Of a DNA stretch of 64,000 nucleotides, positions 9,483-19,186 are shown piece by piece. This stretch comes from an uncultured Duncaniella sp. GTDB lineage: Bacteria; Bacteroidota; Bacteroidia; Bacteroidales; Muribaculaceae. A program made the translations under genes and the position numbers. The number at the start of each line of letters is the position of its first letter. Positions within the stretch are counted from its first letter, which is position 1. Under the pieces are notes generated by a model. The model saw only the letters and a program-made list of their open reading frames with translations, was not told where the DNA came from and made no database searches. The DNA lies in NCBI GenBank assembly GCA_910578515.1, contig CAJTQR010000001.1:62001-126000 (forward strand), in the 5' to 3' direction.

Positions 9483-10715
9483 ATGAAACTTTATTTAGGT
9501 CTTATATCAACAGTGCTTCTATTTAGTTCCTGTGGCAACAAGGTCACTTCGGACTATAATATAGTAAGTGATAACTTTGACTTTTCGGCCAATCAGCTGA
9601 AATATGCTTTCACTGAGATTGATAGCGCAAAGATGAATCTCACAGAAAGACAGATAGAGAACAAGGTATTCGCGCCTCGCAATATTCAGCCAGACGGTTC
9701 GCTGAGATTGGTTGCATCAAAGGATTGGTGTAGCGGATTCTTCCCTGGTGAATTGTGGTATATGTATGAATATACTGGTGATGACTTCTGGAAAGAGAAA
9801 GCGATTGAGTTTACTGCACCGGTTGAGCAAGAGAAAACTAACGGCGGTACTCATGACATGGGTTTCAAAGTCTACTGTAGTTTCGGAAACGGATATCGTC
9901 TTACCGGCGACAGCACATATCGCGATATAATGCTTGAATCGGCATCTACACTTATTACGCGTTACAAAGAAAATGTCGGCTGTATTCGTTCATGGGACCA
10001 CAATAAAGACAAATGGCAGTGTCCTGTCATAATTGACAATATGATGAATCTCGAACTGCTTTTCTGGGCGTCTAAAGAGTCAGGTGATTCAATCTATAGG
10101 AATATTGCTGTGAACCATGCGCTCACCACCATGAAGAATCATTTCCGTGATGATTACAGCTCTTATCATGTAGTTGATTACGATACTGTAACTGGAGACG
10201 TTCTCCATAAACATACCCATCAGGGCTATGCTCATGAATCGGCATGGTCACGCGGACAGGCATGGGGATTGTATGGCTATACAATGTGTTACCGTGAGAC
10301 TGGTCGGGAAGAATTCCTGAATCAAGCTAAGGAGATAGCGGGTTATATATTCAACAATCCTTCGCTACCTGAGGATTTGGTTCCATATTGGGATTATAAT
10401 GCACCTGCTATACCTGATGAACCACGCGATGTATCAGCTGCTACAGTAACAGCATGTGCGCTTTATGAATTGTCCATGTATGACAAGGAAAATGCAATAG
10501 TACATAAGGCTAACGCCGACAAGATACTTGAAAATCTGACAAAGAATTATCGTGCCCAGCTGAATAGTGACCGAGGTTTTCTACTCCTTCATAGCGTTGG
10601 GTCAGGAAATAGTAATTCTGAGGTAGATGTGCCGATTATATATGCCGACTACTATTTTCTCGAGGCTTTGTTGAAAAAGGAAAAACTTGAGAAAGAAGGA
10701 ACGGCGATACTCTGA
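9483..10715 (+). CDS. GH88 unsaturated glucuronyl hydrolase, lipoprotein
   Basis: This enzyme hydrolyses the 4,5-unsaturated uronic acid at the non-reducing end of lyase-made oligosaccharides. The start at ATG 9483 gives 410 residues opening with a lipoprotein signal (LLFSSC; lipidated Cys near residue 17), so it is probably anchored to a membrane facing the periplasm. The upstream frame to 9435 overlaps the promoter and is unlikely to be translated. The GH88 fold is shown by SGFFPGELWYMYEYTG, GTHDMGF (D125) and IIDNMMNLELLFW (D185). The D125-D185 spacing of 60 is close to the catalytic pair of Bacillus unsaturated glucuronyl hydrolase as I recall it (D88/D149). HKHTHQGYAHESAWSRGQAW is the substrate-binding block. 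It heads the operon that runs to 27232. Confidence 0.92.
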   Translation: MKLYLGLISTVLLFSSCGNKVTSDYNIVSDNFDFSANQLKYAFTEIDSAKMNLTERQIENKVFAPRNIQPDGSLRLVASKDWCSGFFPGELWYMYEYTGDDFWKEKAIEFTAPVEQEKTNGGTHDMGFKVYCSFGNGYRLTGDSTYRDIMLESASTLITRYKENVGCIRSWDHNKDKWQCPVIIDNMMNLELLFWASKESGDSIYRNIAVNHALTTMKNHFRDDYSSYHVVDYDTVTGDVLHKHTHQGYAHESAWSRGQAWGLYGYTMCYRETGREEFLNQAKEIAGYIFNNPSLPEDLVPYWDYNAPAIPDEPRDVSAATVTACALYELSMYDKENAIVHKANADKILENLTKNYRAQLNSDRGFLLLHSVGSGNSNSEVDVPIIYADYYFLEALLKKEKLEKEGTAIL

Positions 10716-10798
10716 TAATAAATAAATTGCAAAATTAAGGTATATAGATAGTTTTATATTTAGTTGGATTAGATATTGATAGATTGAGGTTATTAATT

Positions 10799-13189
10799 AT
10801 GGTAAAAAGATTGTTTGTACTTAATGTCGCCTTGTTTATGTTGTGCGGGACACTTCTTGGGAAGGTTCCCGTACAGCATAAAACACGCCTCAACGAAGGC
10901 TGGACTTTTCTCCGACAGGATATAGGAAATATATGGGAAGCTGTGCGTCCTGTAAAGCCGGGTCAGCCGGAGGAGTATCCTATATGGGAAAATGTTACGT
11001 TGCCTCATTGTTTCAATGCCGAGGATTGCGTGGCACCCGACATTAATTATTACCAAGGTCCAGGCTGGTACAAGACTCAACTTGAAATTTCTAACCCGTA
11101 CAAAAATGGTCGTGTACTTCTTGAATTTGAGGGTGCAGGGCAGAAAACGGATGTATATATCTATACCACGAAGGTTGGACACCACGTAGGTGGTTATGAC
11201 AGCTGGAATGTGGATATAACAGAAGCTGTAAATAAGTTTCTTTCCTCTGAGGATGCAGCTCGCTTCAAAGGTAAGGTTCCATTGAGTATACGGTGTGATA
11301 ATAGCCGTGATGCAGAGATGATACCATCAAATCTTTCGGATTTCAATGTGTACGGCGGAATTTATAGGTATCTTAATCTTGTGTACTTACCTGCGGTGAC
11401 GGTTGATGAAATAAGTATAAAGCCTGAATTAAATGCTGATTTCCGTAAGGCTACTCTGAAAGTAACAGGTTCATTTTATAATCCGAGTGATATCCGTTCT
11501 GCTAATGTCTGTGTGACGATAAAATCGCCGGACGGGAAAGTTGTGAAATCTAACACAATTGCAAATATCACACCTTTAGGGAAACAGTTGCTTATGGATG
11601 TCGAGATTGAGAAGCCGGAGGTCTGGGATGTTGAGTCCCCTCGGCGTTACACCTGTGAAGTTGCAGTTAAAGCCGACGATGAAGAAGTCGTCTCTGTGGA
11701 GCGTTTCGGTTTCCGTAAATTTGAGTTTATAGAAAAAGGTCCTTTTCATCTTAACGGCCGACGGTTGTTACTACGTGGTACGCACCGACATGAAGACCAT
11801 GCAGGAGTGGCAGCTGCTATGACTGACAGTATGATTATAAAAGAGATGCGTATGATGAAGGAGATGGGAGTTAATTTTATACGTCTTGGTCATTACCAAC
11901 AGTCGGAAATAGTGCTTGATATGTGTGACGAACTCGGTATATTGGTTTGGGAAGAAATTCCTTGGTGCCGAGGTGGTGTAGGAGGAGACCTTTACCGTGA
12001 ACAAGCGCGACGAATGCTTACCAATATGATTGAACAGCATTATAATCATCCGTCAGTTATTATCTGGGGGCTTGGAAATGAAAATGATTGGCCTAATGAT
12101 TTTCCGAAATATGAACAAAGCGAGATTCGAGCATTCATGAGCGAATTGAATACACTTTCACATACCCTTGACCCAGAACGCAAGACTGCTATAAGACGCT
12201 GTGACTTTTGCAGTGACATAGTTGATGTGTATTCTCCTACAATATGGGCGGGATGGTACCGCGGACAGTTCACTCAGTATCAGGAATTTTCTAAAGAGGC
12301 ATTCGATAAGGTGAAACATTTCCTTCATGTGGAGTGGGGGGGCGACAGTCATCCGGGACGACATGTGGAGGACAAGGAGCCAACAAAAAATGATTGGTCA
12401 GAAACATATGTTATAAGACTCATTGACTGGCATCTTAAAGAGCAGGAAAATATGCCTTGGCTTACAGGTGCGGCTTATTGGCCATTCAAGGATTTCTCTA
12501 CCCCTGTTCGTCCGGAGAATCCTGTACCTTATGTGAACCAGAAAGGTGTGATAGAGCGTGATTTTACCAAGAAGGAAAGTTTCTACGTTTTCCAATCATA
12601 TTGGACTGATGCTCCGATGGTTCATATAGCAGGTCATTCCCAACCAGTGAGATGGGGGGATGAAAATGAGAGGAAAGAGGTGTTGGTGTACTCCAACTGT
12701 CCTCAGGTGGAACTATTTGTTAATGGTGAGAGTCAGGGTGTAAAGAAGCGTGACAGTCAGAATTATCCCGCCGCTGGATTACGATGGTTTGTTAAGCTTA
12801 ATCCTGGTGATAATGAGGTGAAGGCAGTGGCTATAGCCAAGAATAAAACCAGTTATGAGGACAGCCTTAACTGGGTATATCAGACCGCTAAATGGGGAGA
12901 GGTGCAGAAAATGATAGTGACTGCTTCAGATTTAGGTGATGGTTATGAGAGAGTGGATGTTAGATTGGTAGATAAGAATGGAATCGCTTGTCTTGATTCA
13001 GACAATGTACTGAGATTTGAAATTGTTGGTGATGGCGAACTGTTGAAAAATCAAGGAACTATTACCGGTTCAGTAAAAGTTCAGGCTGCCAATGGACGTG
13101 CATCTATTAAAGTCAAACGGGGAAATGGAAAATCTGTGATAGCGGTGAAGTCTGATAAGTTGGAGACTCAGTTCCTAACTTTAAACTGA
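10799..13189 (+). CDS. GH2 beta-glycosidase (beta-galactosidase/beta-glucuronidase type)
   Basis: A 796-residue exported enzyme starting at ATG 10799; the in-frame TTG at 10784 would add five residues before a good signal peptide (KRLFVLNVALFMLCGTLLG). Domains in order: sugar-binding jelly roll (about 25-215, GWYKTQLEI, GGYDSWNVDITE, YGGIYRYL), immunoglobulin-like domain (about 220-320), TIM barrel (about 320-610) and C-terminal beta domains (about 640-796, DUF4982-like then an Ig-like domain). The GH2 acid/base is E428 in LGNEND and the nucleophile E512 in HVEWGGD. The two-residue motif variation does not let me choose between beta-galactosidase and beta-glucuronidase activity. It lies 83 bases after GH88 and 7 bases before the PL38-like gene. 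Confidence 0.9.
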   Translation: MVKRLFVLNVALFMLCGTLLGKVPVQHKTRLNEGWTFLRQDIGNIWEAVRPVKPGQPEEYPIWENVTLPHCFNAEDCVAPDINYYQGPGWYKTQLEISNPYKNGRVLLEFEGAGQKTDVYIYTTKVGHHVGGYDSWNVDITEAVNKFLSSEDAARFKGKVPLSIRCDNSRDAEMIPSNLSDFNVYGGIYRYLNLVYLPAVTVDEISIKPELNADFRKATLKVTGSFYNPSDIRSANVCVTIKSPDGKVVKSNTIANITPLGKQLLMDVEIEKPEVWDVESPRRYTCEVAVKADDEEVVSVERFGFRKFEFIEKGPFHLNGRRLLLRGTHRHEDHAGVAAAMTDSMIIKEMRMMKEMGVNFIRLGHYQQSEIVLDMCDELGILVWEEIPWCRGGVGGDLYREQARRMLTNMIEQHYNHPSVIIWGLGNENDWPNDFPKYEQSEIRAFMSELNTLSHTLDPERKTAIRRCDFCSDIVDVYSPTIWAGWYRGQFTQYQEFSKEAFDKVKHFLHVEWGGDSHPGRHVEDKEPTKNDWSETYVIRLIDWHLKEQENMPWLTGAAYWPFKDFSTPVRPENPVPYVNQKGVIERDFTKKESFYVFQSYWTDAPMVHIAGHSQPVRWGDENERKEVLVYSNCPQVELFVNGESQGVKKRDSQNYPAAGLRWFVKLNPGDNEVKAVAIAKNKTSYEDSLNWVYQTAKWGEVQKMIVTASDLGDGYERVDVRLVDKNGIACLDSDNVLRFEIVGDGELLKNQGTITGSVKVQAANGRASIKVKRGNGKSVIAVKSDKLETQFLTLN

Positions 13190-13196
13190 AATATCT

Positions 13197-14366
13197 ATGA
13201 GACGATTGTATATTAGTATAGCTTTAGCGTGTGGATTGTTGGCACTATCATGTGCCACTACCTCCACACAGATTGTCGATGAGGTTAGTGAGCCTCTCCG
13301 TGCTGGTATTCTTAAGCATGCCCGAGAGGATATGACAGCAGAGCCTGTTACTGTAACCTCGTTTATAGCAGAACGTAGTGCGGGTTCAGCTCACGATTTC
13401 TACTCTGAGGGTGATTATTGGTGGCCGGATTCTCTTAATCCGGACGGTCCTTATGTAAGACGCGACGGTTGTACCAATCCTGAAAACTTCGTGCAACATC
13501 GCCATGCCATGATTCGTTTCAGTCAGATTGTAGGTAATTTGACTTCAGCATATCTTCTCACCGGTGATGAGAAATATGTGAAACCTGTATTGGAACATGT
13601 GAAAGCCTGGTTTATCACTGATTCCACACGAATGAATCCCAATCTTCTTTATGCGCAGGCTATCAAAGGGATTGCTACGGGTCGAGGCATCGGCATAATT
13701 GATACCATACATCTCATGGAGGTTGCGCAATCTATGCTACGACTGCGTGAGGCGGGTGTGCTTCCGCAAGAAGTGGATAGCGGAGCTTGTGAATGGTTTT
13801 CTGAATACCTTAATTGGCTAATGACACATCCCTACGGTGTGGAGGAGATGAATGCAAAAAACAATCATGGAACATGCTGGGCAATGCAGGTCGCAATGTT
13901 TGCAAAGTATTTGGGGAATAAGGAGATTATGACAATGTGTGCCGATAGATTCAAGAATGTATTTATTGTCAATCAGATGGCCGAAGATGGCTCATTTCCC
14001 CAAGAATTACGACGCACAAAGCCCTATGGGTATTCATTGTTTAATCTCGATGCCATGGCGACAATCTGTCAGATTCTTTCAACAGATGAGGATAATCTTT
14101 GGGATTACACAACTGACAACAACCTAAACATGCGCAAGGCTATAGAATATATGTATCCGTTTATCGAGGATAAGGGGACTTGGAAACTCGATGCTGATGT
14201 TATGTATTGGGATGAATGGCCTGTTGCTCATCCGTCACTTCTTTTTGCTTGGAATCATTGGGGTGATAAGAAATATTTTGACACATGGGCAAAATATGAG
14301 CACTTCCCTGAAAATGAAGAAGTGATTAGGAATCTCCCGGTAAGAAATCCGGTGATATGGCTATGA
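13197..14366 (+). CDS. PL38-like (alginate/glucuronan lyase superfamily) lipoprotein
   Basis: A 389-residue lipoprotein (ACGLLALSC, lipidated Cys near residue 19) of the alginate-lyase (alpha/alpha) barrel superfamily (PF05426). In Bacteroides PULs this domain is represented by PL38, whose known members cut glucuronan or alginate by beta-elimination. Supporting blocks: EGDYWWPDSLNPDGPYVRRDG near residues 75-95, HRHAMIRFSQIVGNLTSAYLLTGDEKY, and NNHGTCWAMQ with N223/H224, the usual active-site Asn-His of the superfamily. The C-terminal WPVAHPSLLFAW is also typical. Only 7 bases separate it from GH2 and 47 from the GH105 gene, so it is in the same operon. The exact PL family could be confirmed only by a profile search. 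Confidence 0.8.
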   Translation: MRRLYISIALACGLLALSCATTSTQIVDEVSEPLRAGILKHAREDMTAEPVTVTSFIAERSAGSAHDFYSEGDYWWPDSLNPDGPYVRRDGCTNPENFVQHRHAMIRFSQIVGNLTSAYLLTGDEKYVKPVLEHVKAWFITDSTRMNPNLLYAQAIKGIATGRGIGIIDTIHLMEVAQSMLRLREAGVLPQEVDSGACEWFSEYLNWLMTHPYGVEEMNAKNNHGTCWAMQVAMFAKYLGNKEIMTMCADRFKNVFIVNQMAEDGSFPQELRRTKPYGYSLFNLDAMATICQILSTDEDNLWDYTTDNNLNMRKAIEYMYPFIEDKGTWKLDADVMYWDEWPVAHPSLLFAWNHWGDKKYFDTWAKYEHFPENEEVIRNLPVRNPVIWL

Positions 14367-14413
14367 GATTCTAAGCAATTTGAATGATAAAAAATCCTTA
14401 AATAAATACAGAT

Positions 14414-15706
14414 ATGAAACATAGAAATTTTGCGACTTTATGGCTTGGTGGGGTGGCTTTGGTTGGAGCCATCAATATGGATGCTCAGATTACATATAGT
14501 ACAACAGGATATACCACTGATGCAGATAATGTGACTATGAAGGTGACCCAACAGGTCACTACCCGTTTGCGTCGTACTACTTCTCAAGGCGACCCTAATG
14601 CGCGATTGGAAAACACCCCTGGAGATGCCCCGTCGAAGCTTGCGCTCCCTTTGGCTGAGTCTGTGATGGTTAGATATCCTGATTATCGTTCTGCATATTG
14701 GAAAGATTATACCTATGTGCAAGGTTATATGTTTGAGGCTATGGATAGACTTGCTCAACTTACAGGTGACAGTAAGTATACTGAATATATGCAGCGATAT
14801 ATAGATAATTTTGTTGATGAGGGAGGTAATTATAGAGGTGGTGCGCTCACGAATCTTGATAATTTTATGACTGGTTCAACTTTCTGCACACTTTACGCAA
14901 GAACCGGTGATGAAAAATATAAAAAAGCAGCGTTGCAGATATTGAAAGGTATCGAGACTTATCCAAGTAGTGACGGGCAATTCTGGCACGGAAACAAATC
15001 TCCAAATATGTGGGTTGATGGTGTATTTATGATGCAGATGTTTTTGATACGCTGCGCTCAGTATGTTGGCGAATCGGATTATTGTCTGGATGTGGCGTGC
15101 CGAAATGTCAAGGCTGCCGCAAAACACTTGCAACGGAATGATGGGCTGATGCTCCATGCGTGGACAACAGAACCGACTAAGGCTGAATGGGCTGATGCAA
15201 ACGGTCTTTCGCCTGAAGTATGGAGTGAAGGTATGGGATGGTATGCCCTCGTTGTCCCTGAACTTCTTGGAGTGCTTCCGGTTACACATCCCGATTACAA
15301 GGATGTGAGAGATATCTATATTAAAATGGCAAAAGGTCTTAAGAATTGGCAGGATAAAAATACTGGTGGATGGTTTATGGTGGTTGATAAAGGTACCAAT
15401 CCTCTTAATTTCATAGACCCCTCGGGTACTGCAATGTTTGTATATTCGATACAGCGAGGTATTGATTTGGGACTTCTCAAGGAGAAAGAGTTTGGAGATG
15501 TAGCTCGACGTGGTTATGCCTCATTGTTTCCCTTTGTTCGTGTTAACGGAAATGGATTGCTTGATGTGATAGGTGCTTGCGATGGGGTAACAATAAAGAA
15601 GGATTTCGTAACTTATGTAACGCTGGATAAGGTTCTGAATGCGAAGGAAGCTGTGGCCGGTATACTTTGGGCATCCGTGATAATGGAAAAAGATAACCTG
15701 AAATAA
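14414..15706 (+). CDS. GH105 unsaturated uronyl/rhamnogalacturonyl hydrolase
   Basis: A 430-residue GH105 enzyme with a signal peptide (about 1-24, ending NMDAQ). Residues 25-75 are a low-complexity linker rich in Thr; the barrel starts near LALPLAESVMVRYPDYRSAYW. D202 in MWVDGVFMMQ is the expected catalytic Asp. LSPEVWSEGMGWYALV and IDPSGTAMFVYSIQRGIDLG are standard blocks. It closely resembles the catalytic half of the interrupted 7357 gene (same WVDGVF, SEG(L/M)GWYALV and SAMFVYxIQR-like order), so the two probably arose by duplication, but lacks the propeller. It removes the unsaturated uronic acid produced by lyases such as the neighbouring PL38-like protein. The TonB receptor gene starts 8 bases downstream. 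Confidence 0.92.
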   Translation: MKHRNFATLWLGGVALVGAINMDAQITYSTTGYTTDADNVTMKVTQQVTTRLRRTTSQGDPNARLENTPGDAPSKLALPLAESVMVRYPDYRSAYWKDYTYVQGYMFEAMDRLAQLTGDSKYTEYMQRYIDNFVDEGGNYRGGALTNLDNFMTGSTFCTLYARTGDEKYKKAALQILKGIETYPSSDGQFWHGNKSPNMWVDGVFMMQMFLIRCAQYVGESDYCLDVACRNVKAAAKHLQRNDGLMLHAWTTEPTKAEWADANGLSPEVWSEGMGWYALVVPELLGVLPVTHPDYKDVRDIYIKMAKGLKNWQDKNTGGWFMVVDKGTNPLNFIDPSGTAMFVYSIQRGIDLGLLKEKEFGDVARRGYASLFPFVRVNGNGLLDVIGACDGVTIKKDFVTYVTLDKVLNAKEAVAGILWASVIMEKDNLK

Positions 15707-15714
15707 TATAATAT

Positions 15715-17580
15715 ATGAAACTGTTGGCTCTGTTTTCTACTATCTTATATGGAAGTAGCTTAATATCGGTATCTGCAACCGAGATTGTTGATACTACAAA
15801 AGTTCTTGGCGAGGTGGTTGTGCTTGAGACCTCAGCAAAAGCACCTGTGGCATTGTTGCCATTGGATGTGAAGATAGTTGGTTCAAAAATGATTGACAAC
15901 AGTCTTGAGACAAATCTTTTACCGGTACTCCAAAATCGTATTCCCGGAATGTTTGTGACCGAAAGAGGTCTTGCCGGCTTTGGAGTAAGTGGTGGAGCTG
16001 CCGGTTCTGTTAATATCCGTGGAGTTGGCGGAGGCAATAAGGTTTTGTTTATGATTGATGGTCAACCGCAATGGGCAGGAGTGTTCGGACATTCTCTTCC
16101 TGATACTTATGTGACTAACGATGTGCAGCGAGTTGAAGTGGTAAGCGGACCGTCATCGCTCCTTTATGGTGCCGGCGCTATGGGTGGGTCAGTAAATTTG
16201 ATAACACGTAGAGCCGATAAAGATGGTCTGAGCGGTTCGTTCAGAGTTGCAGGTGGTAGTTATGGTTCTCAGAAATATGGGGCGAAAGCCGGATATAAGA
16301 ATGGTGGTATGAGAGTTTTTGCTGCTGCAAGCTATGAAGAGACTGATGGAAATCGCAAAGGTATGGACTATAGGCTTGCTAATCAGTATGCTTCGTTGAG
16401 TTATACCTTCGGGAATCATTGGGAAGCAGGGGCTAATGTCATGCTTACCGAAACAAGAGCTGATAATCCGGGTGAGGTTAGTTTAGTCAAGCCTTTGGAA
16501 ATGTGGTCGAGGATGTTTCGCTCCACAACATCTGCATTTCTGAAAAACAAGTATGAGAGAGCCTCCGGTGGGATTCAGGCTTACTATAATTGGGGAAAGC
16601 ATAAAATAGATGACGGATTGAAAAATGGTCAACCGAGAGACTATTTATTTAATTCTAAGGATTACAATATGGGTATTACCGCTTATCAGACATTGAAACC
16701 ATGGTCAGGTAATGATTTGAGTGTTGGCGTGGATTTCAAGCATTGGGGTGGTGAGGCCTGGAATTCTGCAAAATCAGATGGGAAAGAATCACCTATAAGT
16801 AATCGGCATGTGAATGAGATTGGTGCATATATTATGATGCAGCAGGCTTTCTTTGATAATCGTGTGAGTGTGAATGCGGGTATGCGTATTGAGCATTCGT
16901 CACAGTTCGGTAATGAACCTGTGCCACAGGCTGGGTTTATTTATCGCCCTTGGACAGCAGCTCGTCTGAAATTTAATTATGGGAAAGGCTTTCGTTCACC
17001 TAATATAAGGGAATTATATATGTACGCGCCACGTAATCCGGAATTGAAACCGGAATCAATGGATAACTTTGAGTTGGAATTAAGACACTGGTTCATTGAC
17101 GGACGTCTCAACTTAGGCTTGGCAGCATACTATATCAATGGTGACAATATGATACAGCAAGTGATGGTGAATGGCACTCCTAAAAATATGAATACAGGCA
17201 AGTTTATAAATAAGGGAGTGGAAATGGACGCAGTATTTACAATCTCGGATTATTGGACCTTTTCTGCGAATTATGCCTATCTCCACACAGATAAGCATCT
17301 GATTGCTTCTCCTAAACATAAATTATTTGGAGAGATTGCATATACTCCCGGTTGCTGGCAATTTTCTGTGGATGGTCTCGGTGTGATGGGGCTACTGACT
17401 GAGAAGAGCGAAGAGAATTATTTTCTTCTCAATGCCAAGGTTTCGTATACTTTTACATTCACGAAGCCATTGACTATGTTTGTGAAAGGAGATAACCTTA
17501 CAGCTGAAAAATATCAAATCAATTACGGTTTTCCTATGCCGCGAGCCACAGTGATGGCAGGTGTGGAATGGAAATTTTAA
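15715..17580 (+). CDS. TonB-dependent outer-membrane receptor (not SusC type)
   Basis: A 621-residue outer-membrane receptor of BtuB/CirA size, far shorter than SusC proteins. After a short signal peptide, VLGEVVVLETS (about 31-41) is a TonB-box region. The plug domain (about 45-165) includes NSLETNLLPVLQNRIPGMFV, GSVNIRGVGGGNKVLFMIDGQPQW and the VQRVEVVSGPSSLLYGAGAMGGSVNLITRR block. The rest is a 22-strand barrel ending in aromatic residue F (AGVEWKF). It has no CarboxypepD_reg-like N-terminal domain and no adjacent SusD. It lies 8 bases after GH105 and 19 before the beta-helix gene, so it is expressed with the enzymes. Its cargo is unknown; a small oligosaccharide or sugar acid is a reasonable inference. 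Confidence 0.88.
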   Translation: MKLLALFSTILYGSSLISVSATEIVDTTKVLGEVVVLETSAKAPVALLPLDVKIVGSKMIDNSLETNLLPVLQNRIPGMFVTERGLAGFGVSGGAAGSVNIRGVGGGNKVLFMIDGQPQWAGVFGHSLPDTYVTNDVQRVEVVSGPSSLLYGAGAMGGSVNLITRRADKDGLSGSFRVAGGSYGSQKYGAKAGYKNGGMRVFAAASYEETDGNRKGMDYRLANQYASLSYTFGNHWEAGANVMLTETRADNPGEVSLVKPLEMWSRMFRSTTSAFLKNKYERASGGIQAYYNWGKHKIDDGLKNGQPRDYLFNSKDYNMGITAYQTLKPWSGNDLSVGVDFKHWGGEAWNSAKSDGKESPISNRHVNEIGAYIMMQQAFFDNRVSVNAGMRIEHSSQFGNEPVPQAGFIYRPWTAARLKFNYGKGFRSPNIRELYMYAPRNPELKPESMDNFELELRHWFIDGRLNLGLAAYYINGDNMIQQVMVNGTPKNMNTGKFINKGVEMDAVFTISDYWTFSANYAYLHTDKHLIASPKHKLFGEIAYTPGCWQFSVDGLGVMGLLTEKSEENYFLLNAKVSYTFTFTKPLTMFVKGDNLTAEKYQINYGFPMPRATVMAGVEWKF

Positions 17581-17599
17581 AATCTGTTCAGGTTGAATT

Positions 17600-19165
17600 A
17601 TGAAATACGGAAGATTATTTTCATTGACATACGTGTTGATGTTCATGGCATTGGTTTCTATGCCAGCAAGAGTGGTAGCTCAGACAAAAATGCCTCCCGA
17701 ATGGCAATCATCTATGGTGAAAATAACTGATGACGGAAAGTTGGAGTATATTGCAGATGATGAAGGAAATATTTTACCTGATTTCAGTCGGGTAGGTTAT
17801 CACCACGGTGATAAAGGGGTACCACATTTTACCCCGACTGTGGTAGTGAGTCCTGTTGTCGGTGACAATTGGGAAAATATACAGACAGCGGTGGATAAGG
17901 TATCTGCCCTCCAATCGGATGATTCGGGGCATAGGGGAGTCGTGCTGCTCTGTCGCGGAGTTTATCCAATTTCCAAGACAGTTGTTATCGGTGCATCAGG
18001 AGTAGTGCTTCAAGGCGAAGGGAGTAATCCGGATGAGACCCGCATTATTGCTACGACCCGCGAACGTTATCCACTTGTAAAAATATCAGGTACTGGGAAA
18101 AAAGAGGAAATATCCGGCACACGTGTACACATCACTGACGAATTTGTTCCTGTCGGGAGTTTCTCGTTCAATGTCTCAGATGCATCCGGTTTTAAAACCG
18201 GTGATAAGGTAATACTTTACCGCCCTGGCACTCAGGAATGGATTCATGACATAAAGATGGACCAGATAGTGGAGCGAAAAGGGACCAGGCAATGGACTCC
18301 ACGCGAGTATAATCTTGCATTTGAGCGAGAAGTGATAAAAGTGGAGGGAAATAGGGTTTATATTGATAATCCCGTAGTGATGCAGATGTCGCAGAAATAT
18401 GGTGGAGGTGAATTATACAAATACAGTTTCGAAGGACGAATAAGGGAATCAGGTGTGAAAGACCTATGTCTTGATTCTGAGTTTGAGGATTACGAGGATA
18501 CAGCTCACGGTTGGGTTGGAGTGCAGATAGATAAGGCTGAAGATTGTTGGGTAGATAATGTGACTGGTATGCATTTGGGATATGCATGTGTGAGCTGTGA
18601 GCGAAATTCAAAGAATGTGACAGTGCGAAATTGTCGAAGTGTGTCACCAAAATCGGTGATTACAGGTGGCTTGCGTTACGCATTCAATAATGTAGGACAG
18701 CAAAATCTTTTTATGAATTGTCTAAGCCGTGAGGGAAGACATGATTATGTGACTGGTTCGCAGGTATGTGGTCCAAATGTGTTCCATAATTGTACAGCTG
18801 TTCAGAGCTACGCAGACATCGGTCCGCATCATCGTTGGGCAGTAGGTACACTGTATGACAATATCGTTACTGACGGTGAAATAAATGTACAAGACCGTGG
18901 TAAGATGGGTAGCGGCCACGGGTGGGCAGGAGTTACTCAGGTGCTATGGAATTGCCATGCCGACCGGGTTGCTGTACAGAGCCCCTGGGCTTCGGGTAAA
19001 AATTATAGTATCGGGACTAAGGGCATGCGTGTGCCTGGTGTGTTCGAGGACCGTCTGCCGGGAGAATGGGAAGGGGAAAATGAAACCAATATTTTCCCTC
19101 GTTCACTTTATCTTGCACAGCTTATGGCAAGGAAGGGAATTGATTTGTCAAACTTTATGAAATAA
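17600..19165 (+). CDS. Secreted right-handed beta-helix protein, candidate polysaccharide lyase
   Basis: A 521-residue exported protein (signal peptide about 1-27, ending VVAQ). I do not recognise a named CAZy family. GDNWENIQTAVDKV near residue 90 and GVVLLCRGVYPISKTVVIGASGVVLQGEGSN are typical of the pectate-lyase-3 type beta-helix opening. A beta-sandwich-like insert covers about 170-290, then helix turns resume (DLCLDSEFED, ITGGLRYAFNNVGQQNLFMNC, VTGSQVCGPNVFHNCTAVQS). The conserved-looking GPHHRWAVGTLYDN and SGHGWAGVTQVLWNC carry His, Arg and Trp residues that could line an active site. It sits in the operon between the TonB receptor and GH29. A lyase or glycosidase role is an inference from fold and context. 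Confidence 0.65.
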   Translation: MKYGRLFSLTYVLMFMALVSMPARVVAQTKMPPEWQSSMVKITDDGKLEYIADDEGNILPDFSRVGYHHGDKGVPHFTPTVVVSPVVGDNWENIQTAVDKVSALQSDDSGHRGVVLLCRGVYPISKTVVIGASGVVLQGEGSNPDETRIIATTRERYPLVKISGTGKKEEISGTRVHITDEFVPVGSFSFNVSDASGFKTGDKVILYRPGTQEWIHDIKMDQIVERKGTRQWTPREYNLAFEREVIKVEGNRVYIDNPVVMQMSQKYGGGELYKYSFEGRIRESGVKDLCLDSEFEDYEDTAHGWVGVQIDKAEDCWVDNVTGMHLGYACVSCERNSKNVTVRNCRSVSPKSVITGGLRYAFNNVGQQNLFMNCLSREGRHDYVTGSQVCGPNVFHNCTAVQSYADIGPHHRWAVGTLYDNIVTDGEINVQDRGKMGSGHGWAGVTQVLWNCHADRVAVQSPWASGKNYSIGTKGMRVPGVFEDRLPGEWEGENETNIFPRSLYLAQLMARKGIDLSNFMK

Positions 19166-19186
19166 TAATACTTAAAATATATAACC

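Noticed and set aside
14378..14396. ATTTGAATGATAAAAAATC upstream of the GH105 gene, partly like the operator
   Set aside because: At the required 40-base offset lies the GH105 start region with no -7 box, and the gene is closely spaced in an operon.
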